64,000 nucleotides of DNA from Drosophila pseudoobscura (Eukaryota > Arthropoda > Insecta > Diptera > Drosophilidae), in NCBI RefSeq assembly GCF_009870125.1, contig NC_046681.1, forward strand, positions 24,760,001 through 24,824,000. The letters run 5' to 3'. Shown piece by piece: positions 13,257 to 27,500 of this stretch; position 1 is the first letter of the stretch, and the number at the start of each line of letters is the position of its first letter. The notes below the pieces were generated by a model. It worked only from the letters and a program-made list of their open reading frames with translations, searched no databases and was not told the origin of the DNA. A program made the position numbers and the translations under genes.

Positions 13257-16200
13257 ACTAATCTAATTCAATTATGCAACGAGTGCAGGAAAGTTTTTAA
13301 ATTATTTAGCAAGTTTCTCCACCCCCCCCCCCCCCTGCCCCCCTGCACTTGTGAATTATGTCCCCAGCCGATGGCCATTCTTTGTCCGATTCCGCCGTCT
13401 CAAGTGTCATCTTTCTTTGTCTGTTGCCGGGGCCCAAGTGCTGGGACTCTGCCTCTGGCCTCTGCATCTGGCCTCTGCCAATTATTGTAGTGCGCACGCA
13501 CCTCCGGCAATTAAAATTAATTTCCCTCGCAGACGCCATTGTCTGGCGGGGCCCGGACCCAGGGACGAAACATTGTTTCTCGCTTCACTGATTTATCTTG
13601 ATTCCGGCTCCCAATCCTTCGAGTCCAGGTGGGTGGACAGGCTCCAGCGATCGCCTGTGGGTATTTTTTCTTTAAAACGGATTCAAGGCACTTCTCCACT
13701 TGCAAAATCGAACTTAAAGAGATCAAAAGGCTGTCTATTCAATGAACTATTTAGAAGAATACCCCAGTAATTATATATCCTCTAGTAGATTCATGGAATG
13801 CCCACTAAAGTGGGGCCCTATAAAACCGTAGCCAACAATTAATCATCAAAAATTCATTCAATCAGCTCCAAAACCTTTGAATACCGATGGAATCGAATCA
13901 ACCGCCTTTTAATGTTTGAAATCTTGTATTTATTTTGTATTCCGTGAGGGGAAAAAGAAAAGAAATATTGTGCCCCGAAATGGCATACGGCAAATCGACA
14001 AAAAATTGAAACATTAAAAATAAACCTAATCGCTTTTGTGTATCCATCACGAACATTTTTATAACGCTCATAAAATCGAACGAAAACAAAAGGCGACGCC
14101 AAAGGAACCAAATCACCAAATGACCAAATGCAAATGGCCCATAGAAGGCGATTTGAATGACAAAACAAACACCAATCGACGCGTAACTCAAACTCGGGCG
14201 AGTCTGGGGCTCCCAGTCCCCCATCCCAGTCCCCCGAGCCAGAGACAGAGATAGAGACAGAGCCAGAGACAGCGACAGAGCCAGCTATAGACCTGTCTGG
14301 TGCGAGTATTAATATTATGCAAACTGAGAGAGATATGGCTTGTTTTATTTGCTCGATTAGTCGCTGCCAAAATGTTGTCTAAACGAGCATTAAGCCATAA
14401 AGAATTCAACTTCCGTTGGCCGCAATCGCCTGGCCAGTGTGTGGGTGTCACCGAGTCACAGATATGATTTTCCAAGCAATTTTTCGGGGACTTGGAATCC
14501 ACGAAAAAGTTTTGTATTTTGGGTATGAAAGTGATCACGACTCTGGCTGATCCTCTGCTCGGTGTGCGGCACGTTCTTCATGCAAGCGCGTAATTTAACC
14601 AAATTTGTCTGATTGCGGCAACGCTGCGTATGCGCAATGCAGCCGATCGCAGGCCTATAAATCATGTTGCCATAAATACGAGTCCGAGACTGCATGAAAC
14701 ACATGTCCATGTCTCGGAAAATCTGTATTTAGCGCGTCATGTGTGTTAAATTTCCCTAATAATAGTCAAATGTGCTCAATAAAATGATCACGTACGAGGC
14801 GAGATCGATGCTGGCTGGCTGCCTGGCTGGCGTCACCGATTGGGGTGACCGTTTTGGACGCTGAGGTGACACAAATTTTGAACTTGTTTTTGATTTATTG
14901 CCAATCGTTGCGCTTGCACCGATCGCCGTTGCCCAATTCAATAAAGTCAAATCAGTGCGATCAGTCGGGCAACTGGCAAAACTTTGCATCAGTCCCCAGT
15001 CCCCAGTCCCCAGCTATAAAAAACACTCATATCCCAGTGGACATATCACAAGATGCCACTGTAATCGCAACTATGTCAATATTGTCACGCCGTCCGCACC
15101 CGAGTCGGCTCCGAGTCGGCTCCGAGTCGGCTTTCGAGTCGAGAGTTGCAGCCTGCCGTTGCCGTGGCATTTCCATTTGTGACCGACAGCCGTCAATCAA
15201 TTTGTTGCCAGTACTAGTACTGACCGCTGGCATCGCTGTGACCTGTCATTAAACAAATGACGGCTCATTCCCAAATTTGTTCCGAGTAATTTTGCTTAAT
15301 TTGTAATATTTGCCGTGTTTTCGCTATTTTAAATGTGCGATCTGAGGCTACCAAAAGGGGGATTCAACACATTGTTCGGACATTTAAGCGGCTAAATGGT
15401 TTGTCCATTGATCATCTGTACAAGTAAGCATTTAGCCATAGAGATCACTGAACAGCAGATGGGCTGGCCGCCAAGAAAGATTGCCAGAGACGGCCAAATC
15501 TGAGATTTCAGGCAAGGCATGGCCCAGAAAATCTACTAAAATAGTTATCAAACTGCCTTTAGAAAAGGATAACCCTTCAATCGATTGGTCTTTCAGGTCC
15601 CCAATTTGGAAATTTCTGAAAAGAATCCACAATCGAGAGGAGTTTTCCATAATAACTTTGTTCTTTGGGTCTTGATGGATCAAAATTCGAATGAATTTTA
15701 ACTGAATTTTCCCGGCTTAGCGGATGCCCTTGTTCCTTTCAATCAAACAACCCATTGAAAGACAGTCCTAATCATATTGCCAATGGGTTTTAACCAGCAA
15801 CAGCACTGAAGGACTACAGACACCCTCTTTCAAGCCCAAAATTTTTGTACAAATCAAAGTGGGGGATAGTCAGAAAGGGGGTTCCAGTAAAGGGGCTTCC
15901 TTTCTCCCTCGTGTCGGATGGGAGTACAAACAAAATTGCCAGAGGCCTCGTCAGGCATCGGGGAGGCTTAGGTGCATTTCCGTTGCGTTTATTTTGTGGT
16001 TTTGCTGGATGAGAGCGACAACACTGGCACTGTGTGTGATTCCCCAGCACCTGATGAGGCAAAAGTTACACTTAAAGAAAAGAAAGAAGGTTCTGGGCGG
16101 AACAGAAGTACCCTTGAAAGCTTTTTGACAGAGTTAAGAGCAGCAATCAGCACTTTCGGATGAGCGGAGTATTCAAACTCAAAGCTGAGACGAAGGAACG

Positions 16201-18450
16201 AGCCGGCTTTAAGTTCTTGAGGCTCTTGTTGGGTTTGGTGGCCATTTACTCTATGATTCTCCCACATCTTGAGCCTCTTGGGATTGAGAGAAATACAAAT
16301 ATCCCCATAGAGATCAACCCCAGAGGACAAGCTTTTCTTTGAGTGCACATCACTTAGTCACAGACTCCCGTCCAGTCTTCAGAGGGTACTCTTCGGAGAA
16401 TAGGGGCAGTGGGGGCAGTGGGGCGCCCCAATCAGTCGATTGCATCGCGATTTGATGTTGCCGACCACACAGCAGCCTCGGACACTCAACTCGATTCGAA
16501 CAGGCAGCTGTAAAAGTGACAGTCGCCATATGGGTATTCGTACTCGGACTCGTACTCGGAGTAATACCCACTCTGTGCTGCCGACTGGCGACTGGCGAGC
16601 GTTGCCTTTTGTAATAATCATTTGCCCTCCCCAGGGACGGGGGGACGGAGGACGGGGGGGGGGCACTCGGTTGCGATACCCAAATCACATCCCACCGAGC
16701 GGCAATCCGTCCGCGGATCCGAATCGGAGTCTGAGCTGGCATTTGATTTGGCCAATTTATGGCACGCTCCGCTGCCGCTGCCGCTGCCCACCGCCACCGC
16801 CGACGCCGACGTCTCGGCCAAGAATTTGGAGCGGGTTGGCGCAGCGCATGACCATAAAGTGGCGACGGCCTGTGGCAAGAATGTCGCTGCTGGCCAAAAC
16901 GGCTGGCCAGCGGCTGGTGGCAGCGACTGAGGCAGAAATTATTGCAATCATTGTTGCCCCCGTTGCCCCGTTGCCACGTTGCCCCGTTGCAGGCAGCCTG
17001 TGCCCGGCGCATGTCAACATGGGTTTCATAAATGGCAGCGGACAGCGTTTTGTCAACGCGTTATGTTCTTTCTTGTGGTTGTTGCTGGTTTCCTTTTTTT
17101 TGTATACCCTGTAGTTGGGGCTGAACAGGGAATGATGTGTCTTGAGCTTCTACGTTCTATGCGGCCGGAGGATGAACCACTGATGCCATCCGGTGGGATT
17201 TTACAGATTAAATAAGGTTAAGGAATGGTATCCAACCCCCGGCTCACTCGTCCCATAACGTTTTCCTAGGAAACAGAGATATGGCACCCAAATATAAAGA
17301 GGAAAAGAACTCAAATATTCCCTTGAATATATCCTTTCACTGGGAAACTTCTGTTTTAGGCCCTCCAGGGTATCACCCTATTTATACAATTTTTTAATCA
17401 ATTTTTTAAGCTCTGAGCTTCTGATGTTGCTCATGTCGCTGTTGCCTTTATGTGTCGCCTCGGTATTCAGTTCAATTTTTTTGCTCAATTTTATGTCCGT
17501 GTGTGCGTGTGTGCGTGTGTGTGTTTCTGCTTATTTATTTAATCTCTGTTTTTGTTTTATTGCGACGCATTTGGCAACTGGTTATGAAGTCTCATTTTCG
17601 TATTTCTCTTAATTGAAAACTGCACTAATTTTTAATTAGGCTTTTTTCAGTCCATATTCGATGCACCGCAAAGTCGTTTGTTTGTTTGTTTGGACTTGCC
17701 GCATCGATCGGCTGTGTCCGCTCCACTTTTTACGCTCACTTATTAATTAATAATTTATTTTGGCTTGATTGGCACTCGATTTATGTAATTCGGAGTCGGT
17801 TGCGCGATGAATTTCAAATGAAAAGCGATTCGATTACGCGTCTGTTAACCGAAACGGAATGAGACATTAAATGCGGTCTTTAAGTATTTCCGGTTAATAT
17901 CTTTCGAAGATATTTTCTAGGGGGATATTTGGGGATATATTTCAGGGCTTAGCAGAAAAAAAACCCATGGCTAGATTATACTTTTGTGTTTTAATTTATT
18001 AAATAATTTCTTACCAAAATTATCTCCACAGATAAATATTCAAATATTCTTTATTCAACTTAAGCCTTATTTCTATACGGATATCTAAGGATCATATTGG
18101 CCTATGGGTGGCCGTCTGGACTAACCTTATCCTTATTCAATATTATTTATATTTCTTAATACAACAGTTCTTTAATAATCATTACAGTTCCTCATTGTAT
18201 AAATTACATTTATTTTAATAAATTAATTCCCATTAATTAACACATACAAACTATGAACCCAAATAATTTTATTTTATTATTATTTAAAGTACTATAATAT
18301 TGGTCATTTAAAAGACTTTGATTCAAAAAATAAATAAATAAAAAATAGATTTGTAACGTGTTGGGTTTTTAATAAGGTGTCCTATAAAAGTAGCGAGCAG
18401 AAGATGTGTATTCTTCACAGATGAGACTTCTCATTCGAAATTTTTCTTAT
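9301..18450. other. Gene-free stretch
   Basis: No exon that I can support. Short simple repeats occur at 9843-9867 (GAAA), 11,345-11,385 (degenerate AAGTCCAGTCC), 13,225-13,253 (TC)n and 13,322-13,335 (C run). At 16,350-17,110 there are overlapping long open frames on both strands, but these come from G/C-rich simple sequence (Arg/Ala/Pro/Thr-rich on every strand) and have no start, splice or domain evidence. Interspersed AT-rich blocks could be regulatory, but nothing identifies them. Confidence 0.5.
13225..13253 (+). repeat. (TC)n microsatellite
   Basis: An uninterrupted TC run of about 29 nt. On the minus strand it reads GAGAGA, the sequence bound by GAGA factor in Drosophila, but nothing else marks it as a promoter. 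Confidence 0.85.
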
Positions 18451-18515
18451 ATTCCTAAACTAGTAAAAATCGTATAATTTTTCGTATATTCCTAAACTAG
18501 TAAAAATCGTATAAG
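18451..18515. repeat. 37-bp direct tandem duplication
   Basis: The block attcctaaactagtaaaaat plus the following bases occurs twice, starting at 18,451 and 18,488, with near identity. It is a recent local duplication in AT-rich non-coding DNA. Confidence 0.85.
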
Positions 18516-21500
18516 ACTTTTCTAAAGATTTGCCCTACAATCGATATATAGACACTTATGGATTATTCTCCTTTTTAATGGGGAATAAATAGTACCTTAT
18601 AAAATGTACCTCTCCTTTAAGATATCACCATTGAAACCCACTCAAACCCACTATTCAAAACTTATTCGACCCAAATACTCGTCTCACTGGGGGATGGATC
18701 ATCAATTTGATTCCATCTTCCGCTGTGCACTGGCTAGATTTATTAAGTCGAAAACTTGAGATGTATTCCGATATTATTGCATTGTACTTGTACCTTGTGC
18801 CATCGAGAAGGGAGGCAAGCAAAAAATTAATGGCCCTGCGTTGGAGCACAACGATGGAGCTTATAATGATTTCGACCCCAATTTATCAAGCGATTTCCCA
18901 GCGAGAAAGTGAAAAGTCGCCCCCCCCCCCCACAGCACGACATGCAAAACGGAATGAAAAATAAAGTTTCGCTGAATATATAAAGCACGAGCCATCAAAC
19001 AATGATGATGCGCAAGAATTCACATTTTCAAAATGGATGGATGGGCCCCCGGCACGGCCCCGGCCCCGGCCCCAGCCAAGGGAATGAATTATATGGATAT
19101 ACATCCTGGAGTGGAGGGGAGGGGAGTGGCGTTGGGGGGTGGAAACGCGGAGCTCGAAGCGCGGCATGTCAAAAAGTTTGTGACTTGAGGACTTGAGGCA
19201 TGTTTGTTATCATTATCATTAGCCGGAGACGGAGCCGGAGACGGAGCCCGAGCCGGGCATTTTTCAACGTGCTCTGTGGGGGCGGCGACTGGGAGGCGGT
19301 GCCCGCCCATCGCAGACGGTCATGAATTATGGCTGTCAGTTTTTCTTAAGGTGGCAGCCCAGGCCTTCCGCCCTGGAACTTGGCAAAGATGTCCGACGAG
19401 GGGAAGGGGGGGGACGAGGGGAGGCACTTTCATTAGCTTTAATTTGCTGGAAATATTTTTCAGGGGTGCACGGGGTGGGGTTTCCTTCGGTTTTTTTTGT
19501 GGGGGCTTTCTTTTTGTTGGCTCGACCCTTGGGGTCGGCGGTTCTGCTTTGGATTTTTCCTCTTGGACGCCCCGGGAGCTGTTTTTAATTCGGTTTACAG
19601 ATTATTAGCTGCTCATCGCTTAATGCAAATTCGATTAAGGAATCTCGGAATAGGTGTTGGAGGAAACCAAAGCCGCCCCCAGGCCTTCCAGGGGGCCGCT
19701 GAGATAAATTTCATGGTTTATGTAATTTCATTTTAATTTCGTCTTTGACATTGTAATGCGTTCACCTACGTGTGATTTACGGGTCACGATAGCCGCCGTC
19801 ATATTCCCTGACAACCCCCCCGCCAAGTCCCAGGCCCAAGCCCAGTCCCAAGCCCAGTTCTAGTCCCCATCTCGAAGGCACACGCGTGCTGCGGCTGTGA
19901 TTCCTGGAACAACAAGTCCAACTGTCGCCGAACGTGTTCGGTTCCACTTATGACATGTTCATTGAGTCCGCTCCATATACGATCATGCTGTGCACGCATT
20001 CGCCTCCCCTCCACAACTCCACAGAGCCACATACAGACGTATAGAACGTAAAAATTGTTCATAATTTTATCGCTTTTCTTGTAAATGTCACACACTTTTT
20101 CCGGGGCGCACGTTTCTGCGCCACTTGATTATGAGAAATAACAATAAAACCTTTGGCTATGACTTTGGTTTATGACTTGAATGAATAAATTGTCGCCGCC
20201 TCAGCCTCGAGACCCCAAAAGCATTTGAACCGTGATAAGACCCGCTCCCGGCCGGCAAGGTGAAACCCGGCCAAAGGCTTTTCGTATTTGTGGCTAAAAT
20301 GTAGATATATTATGCACATGAATAATATACCCACCCACGCATATCATAAGGGGCCAAGCCATAAGGGGCCTCCCAGAGGGTGAGTGGAGAATTATATGCA
20401 AAATTCGTGGCGATTTGGGTATGGGTTTTACTCGACGATAGGCAAATGAAGGGCCTAAGGTTTAATTGGGAAATCCCAGGCATATTCGGTGGGAAAGCAA
20501 AAACCCTGAAGAGTGCAGGTTATTCGAAAGCTCGTACATGGAATATGAAAGCCACGCGGCGAACCACTACTGGGGTTACGAAGTATTTATGTCTATAATC
20601 CCACCTGATTCTGATTGAAATGGAAATATGTATGGAATATGTAAGAGAAATGGAATGAGATACTCCATTATAAAAAGGTTATTTCCATATTCTACTTGGT
20701 TTTTAGTTAATTAAAATGTTTTTGGCGGTACCTATTTATGTACGTCTATCATTAGACGAGTCTTGAGCCTGATGAACACCATATAAATGTTGCTTTTGGA
20801 CGAGACTTGGAGTTATATTTCCACTTTTCCACAGTTTCAAACCACGTTTCAAGCAGTTTTCCAAGTACTTATCACAAAACTAAGTAATTGCCAATGACAT
20901 AATGGCTTAAGAATTAAAATATTATAATTAAAGCATTTTACAACACAAAAGAAAACAAAAATGCGATTTGGAAAGAGGCGCAAAGAAAAAAGGTAGAAAT
21001 CTTTGGGAAAGCCAATTTATGAGAATTTATTTGACATCAAATCGTTTGGATAACGTCCACCCAAAAACAGTGCGAATAATCGAATAATAATAATTAATAA
21101 ATAAATAAAAAAAGTAATAAATAAATAATAAATACAAAATAAATAATTAATTAATACACTTTTAAAAAATACATATAAAATACTTACAAAATAATAATAA
21201 TAGTAATAATAATAAAGTGTAATTTAGTCGAATTTGAATAATTAAAAATCCATTTCAAAGTATTTATACTCATACTGATACCATTTCGTAGTACCGATGC
21301 CTCTAGTTTTCAAGCTCTTCTAAGCACGTTTTCTGCTCCTTACAAGTTGTGGAAATCCTCAGAGTGTAATTCTTAGCCTCAAACAATAATGATCTAACCC
21401 CACGAAATCGTACAAGGGTTGATTCCAGCTAAGGAACGATGGGGCGATGGTTCGGGCGCGGATGTGCTCGTGGCAGCGGATACACGCGTGAAAGGTTAAT

Positions 21501-24500
21501 GTCTAGGCCCACACCATTCTCGGTTAAGAGCAGAACGATGAAAAGTATTTTAGGCAGTGGATTAAAGGCATGTTTCCGCATTTCACTGGCAGACAGATTA
21601 TGGCGCCAATAAAAGAAATTAAACCAAGAAAATATATTTTTAATAAATAAGTCTGAAAGTAGGAAGGCTGGAGGGCTTTAAAGGAATCTTTGGAGATGAT
21701 TTTTTGAGAATATTTGAAGGCTCTTAAAAAAGTATCATTATAGAAAGTTGCTGCCTCGAAAGTTTCGAGAAATATCAACAAAAAACACACACAAAGAGAT
21801 GAAAGCAGGACATACCCCGGGTCGTGCACTCACTTACCGGGGTGACTGTGCCCCGTGTCCATGAATCACTTTTTAAGTGACTGCCGCTCCCCCCTCCCCC
21901 CCTGTCTGCCGTCTGGTGGTGTGAAAAGGACACAACCGTTATGAAAATTCAATTTTGTGTCGAATTTATTAAAAGCTGCTTAAAAATGCTAAGCGCATTG
22001 AAAAGTAGACATTTGGGAATTTCGACAAGTGTAGATTTGAGCAGCTTCCGAGCTCCGGGTCGAGGTCCAGCCCTCGTCCTTTTGGGGGGCGGTTTCCCCT
22101 AATGTTTTGGCCGCAGGGGCCCTGCCCTAATGGAATAATTTTTGGCCTTAAATTAATCGAATGAGAGTTCGATCTGAGGTGGCCCAACGGGAGGCGTATC
22201 TGCCAGATATCGCAGATGGCAGTAACGGGTGTATGATTATCAAATTAGGATTCAACGATGGAAACGCAATTAACCAGGCAGCCTATGAGGGACTTCACTG
22301 TCCATCCAAGTTCGACACTCTCTCCCTCTCTTTCCCAATGGTTTCGGTTTGTGTTCTCCCCCGCCTAGACATTCCTTGGAGCCCGTAATAAGTGGTCAAG
22401 TTTCAAGAGCCTATGCCCCATGCCTACCCACAAGCCCGAAAGTCATCATCGGATCCCTCTCCACGCTCTCCTCCCACGCAGCCACTCGCCTCGTAATCCA
22501 CAACTTTGCTCACTTTTTACATTCTAATTCCGGTTGGCATATTTTCCCATTTTATGTTAATCCCCGAGCACAAATGGTCGAACCCTTCCTTCCGACCACG
22601 CCCCCCCCTCGTCTCCCGTCTCCAGGCCGGAAGGAAGCCAACCCTCAGATGCGATGAACACTTTGCTGATTATTAAAAGCATACTTCTGGCGAGGAGGAC
22701 TCGGCGAAGGATGAGGATGAGGATGAGGACAAGTGCATAATTTTCCAATTGCTTTGTTTTATTTGGGACTTACGGGGTGTCTGTCCTCTCATCCGGAGCG
22801 GAGAGTTCGGGCTCCTTTATTGCCGTACAATGTAAACAACGGCAGAGCCATAACAGATCTCAAAAGCGTTTCAAAATTTCATTATTTTAATTTAATATGC
22901 AAAAAGGGGGACGTATATCTCGCCCTGGTCCCGGCTCCGGAGGGTTAACAGACATTTTGACATATTTTCATTTTCATTTTCTCACTTACCATAATTTCCC
23001 TTTTCATTGCGGAGATTTTAGAGTCCCTTTCCCTGCCCGCCGGGCCCGTCCTGCCCGCAAGGTGAGGGCAGAAGTGCGCAATTTCGAACGCAGCCAGCAG
23101 GTTGACTTTCCAAGGACTCACCCCAGCAGCCCGTCGAGAGGGTTGCTGCGGCAAAGGCCACCCCTATTCTGTGCTTATGATTATGATATTATTTGGAAAT
23201 TATCCGCTTAGCTTCACGGAGTGGAAGTGGCAGTGGAAGCGGGCCATATGTGCGGCCATTGTGCCGGAAAATGGAAGCATCTCACTGTTAATAATGATGA
23301 CATATGATTTTCATTGTCAAATTTGTTGCTGGCTGTTGTTAAGTGAATTAGGCGCTTTGTCATCTTTTTTATTGAGTCAACGCGAGTCAGATATGGCCGG
23401 AAAACAGGCAACGGGTAGCGGGTAACGGGTAGCGGGTAGCGGGTAACCGGTTGCGTTAAATTTGTTGGCACATCATTAGTAAAGGCAATTCCAAGGCAAG
23501 GCAAGGTGCATCAGCATCGGCAGCATCGCTTGGGTCCGATGTCACCGCATCTGTTTTGATATTTAGCTGGGGGTGTGCTCTCGAAGGATAAGGATGTGAC
23601 ACTCGCACCCAAAGGGTTACATCACACAGACAATTGACGATGTTTGCGTGGCTCAAAGTGGGCAGATTTTGATTTATGATTGGCGAGTGGAATGTCTGTC
23701 GACTGCGAGAACTGTGGGCCATCCAGGCGTCCCTTAGATTCCAAGATCTGTTGAGTTCAAGTCAAGTGAAAATATAGATCTAAATATACATTTTAGGGCA
23801 ATTTTTGTTTGGAATTGGAAACAAAATTAGTTTAAAACTCCCCAGAAATATAAATAAATCCCAAACAAAAAGTGTTTTCTTACTAAAATAATTTGAATTT
23901 GAGAAAAAATATAAAATATTTTGAATAATTCGATCTGCTTACGAACTTTCATACGTTATGGCCCAAAAGGGAGGCTCATTCCTCGATCACTGGATGGATC
24001 TACAGGAATCTACACACAGATCTACATGAATCTACATGATCACTCTACCTGAATTCTTCATGTGTAGAATGTGTAGGCCCAGCCTGAAAGTATGCAATGC
24101 ATAAATATAAATGAACCTATTTTACTACATTGACGATCGATTCTACATACGTGCTACATGCATTCTACAAAAATTCTACAGGAAATGTCGGGTTGAAGCA
24201 AAACCCTATAAAAAGACCCCCATAACCCGAACAACCGACTCGATTGCAACTTATTCGATTCTTTGGAACATAGAAATTATTTTTAAAATTTTTCCATAAT
24301 AAATTAAAAGTAAAATGAACCCATAATTGATCGCAGCAATTGAATATAAGAATTTTTGTATCTTTTACGTGAACAAAAGATAATATATTATTGCTAAAAA
24401 AACCTTTAAGGACCTATTTGCCTTTTACAAATTGTTGGACCTATTCAGTTGAGCGGCACTGTAAATATAGATTTCTTTCCTTAAGATCTGCTTCCATTTA

Positions 24501-27500
24501 GTGGCCAAATAGTTCCCAGATCTCTGAGGCTCTTCCTGGTCCAGCCAACACCTCCCCCGCCCCCAGCCACCATTTGCCTGGGTGGTGAAAGCAACCCCTT
24601 GGCCGCTAACTCGCCGTAACTTTTCATTAAAATTCATAAAACTTTAGTTAAAAATTGCTTCGAGATCACGTTCGGACCATCAATCACATGACTGGCGGTA
24701 CACGAGAGAAATTTCGAATGGCCGCCAATCAGAGTTGGGTCTAAAATTACGCCAGAAAGTGACACAAAATCTCCGCCTCGGGGGGTCCCTCAGCCTCCGC
24801 CTCCAGCCACCCTCCAGCCACCAGACTCCTGCTGGATTGAGGATTTCCACCTGCTGTGCCGCAAATTGTTCATTTTGCTTTTTATTGAAAAACGCAAAAT
24901 CGCTGGGCCGGAGGCGGGCAAGGGAATAAAGGGATTATGTTCGCCCCCTATGGGGTGGGAGGGAGGGAGGTGAGGCAAATTAATAAATGGACTCTACAGG
25001 ATCAGGAAGGACTCAACCACTCCCCACGGTGTGTGGGGGGCAGGGCAGGGGCGGTGGCTGAAGGTGAGACGGCAGAAACCGCTTGACAATGGACATGAAC
25101 AAATTTCCAGCGATTTGTTCTCGCCGCGTTCTCGTGCTCGTCGTGATGTCTTGACGGCAGGTCCGAAAGGACTCTGCAGTCCTTCCAAGGATTGGGGCTT
25201 GGGGTTGAGATTATAAAAATACAAACTGCCTTTTGCCATATGCCATTTAAATGATAAAAGGATTTTACCCCCACCCCCCAAACACCGAAGCTAACGCTGT
25301 CTGCCCTGCCCCATCCTCCAAAATGGACACGCACACGTGGTCAATTGCGTTTGGGGTCAACCCTTTCGCACCAGCGCCATCATTCTGCTGTCCAGCCCAC
25401 CCCAGCTCCAGGCCTGGTCTCTCCAGCTCCCCCTCCAGCTCCTGCTCCCGCTCTCACTCCCCCTCCAAGTGTCAGCACATTTTTCAAAGGCGCATATAAA
25501 ATGGCAGTCATACATTATGGCCATATCTGCCTGGGCCCGGGCCCGGGCCCGGGCTCGGACCAACCGTTGTCAGTGGATCAGTGGATGGTCAGAAAGGGGT
25601 TTCACGGCGGAACGTAACCCCAACGTTTTTATGTGTGTGTGTGCCTCCGTACAGATTATGCATTAAGCGCTTATTTAGCATTTTTCTTACATAATGTCGC
25701 TTCCACTTTGCAATTGCCTCGGCCATCCCCAATGGCCAACAGGAATTCCAAAAGGACGGGCGAGGGTATTTACTTGGGGATGTACATGGATGGACAGTAC
25801 ATACAAATACATATATGTATGCATATATATACGCTTAAAAGTGAACCAATTTGTGTGGTCTTTCAACTGTTTGTGGCTTGTGCTCCTCGGGCGAGTGTCA
25901 CCACCAAAAACCAGACTTGCTTCTTAGGAGCTCTGCCCAAGACTCCTCTGGAACTTCCCACCTGGGTACTGGTTTGAGGCCTCCCTGGAAAACACTCGCG
26001 ATATGTATTCGTCCTTCCATTATTGAGTGAGTCATAGAATATGATGGAGAAAGACTTTTTGCACTCCTTCGATTGGGTTCAATGCAAATGGCAAATGGAT
26101 CTCAGAGAGCGAACAACAGAGAACGAATAATTGCTTTTTTGCTAATTAATTTGTCAGACTTGCTGGCCCTTTGCCTGGTGGGTGGGGGCGTAGGGGGGGC
26201 CAGAGGGCTGTCTCATTTCTTTTTGTTCGGCTTATTTCGCTATTAGCGAGGAGCTCTCTTAGGCACAGAATGGATAATTAAATAAAGCACCACGCCGCGC
26301 CGCGCTGCTCCGATTTAATGAAAATTGCATTTTAATTTCATAAGCAAACACTCACCCCCACCACCCCCCACCCTCCGCCGGGAGGGGCAGGAGGCAAACC
26401 CAATTAATTACCAGCCCCAAGGCAGAGAAAACCTTCATAATTTCCCTCGCAGCCAAATGACCGATGCGGCTTAAAATAATTGCCCAGTTGGCTTTAAGCA
26501 CAGGACACAGGAGCAGCTCATAGTTAGGACCCCAAAAGCTCCACCCCCCTACCCACCCCCCACCAAGCCAAGGAAAAAAACGGTTGCTGGAAAGTGTCCG
26601 TTTTTTATTTGATTTCTTTTTTTTTTGGGCATTCGGTTAGCTGTCGCTCACGTAGGCAGCGTCCATGTAATTAAATTAAAATGGAAAATTTACTCGTACT
26701 GTGGATTAAATTAATTTTCATTTGCATTTGCATAAGTTTGTCCCTCGTTCTCCACTCGCCACTCTCTGTCCTCGGCTTGGCCCTTGTCCATTCATTAATT
26801 CCTTCATTATGCCATTTATTGCTGAATTCACTAGAAATGTGCCTTTGTTTTTATTTCTGGCCCATGTCCACTGTCAGTGCAAGGAGAGAGAGGGAGGGAG
26901 AACCTTAGAGCCGACTCGAATGTGCCCCCCCGAAACCCTTTGATTGCCCCTGGTTACACTTTGCTCTTGAGAGAGTAACGGACATGTGTGCATATTTAGC
27001 AAATATTTTCGAACATCTCTCATTTCGGGGAAAGCCGAAACCTACTCCAAGAGGATGTGGAGAGGAGTGTGGAGGCTTTCAACCCTCGCGAACACCTGCC
27101 AGAAGAACCACTTGTGAATCCGAGCCTTGGCAACACCCATGGCACACACAGAGAGGCGACACAATTTATTATGTGTAGAATGTTCAAATTCCAAATTAAA
27201 ATCCCTCAACAAAAATTATTACATTTCATTTAAGCCGAGCCGAGCCGAGCTGCAACTTAGGACACATCATAATTAATCCCATTCCAACTCTGTCACATCT
27301 CTGGGCTGTGGGCTGTGGGCCGTGTGCTGTGTGCCGGCTCTTGTCATATAAATTCCATAATACAATGTAATTAAATTTTAACTCAAACTAAGGGACGTAA
27401 AGCTGGCCATAATTGAGCGACAGTCAGATCTGGGGGCATGGGGCAGCCTCTGCATATGGCATATGAAGTCATAAACAAAGTGTGCAATTAAGTCGGGCCT

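Noticed and set aside
16350-17114. Overlapping frames of more than 200 codons on both strands
   Set aside because: Composition is Arg/Ala/Pro/Thr-rich on every strand because the DNA is G/C-rich simple sequence; no start context, splice sites or domain.
23411-23447. Telomere-type repeat
   Set aside because: Too short, irregular and internal; Drosophila telomeres are not built from such short repeats.
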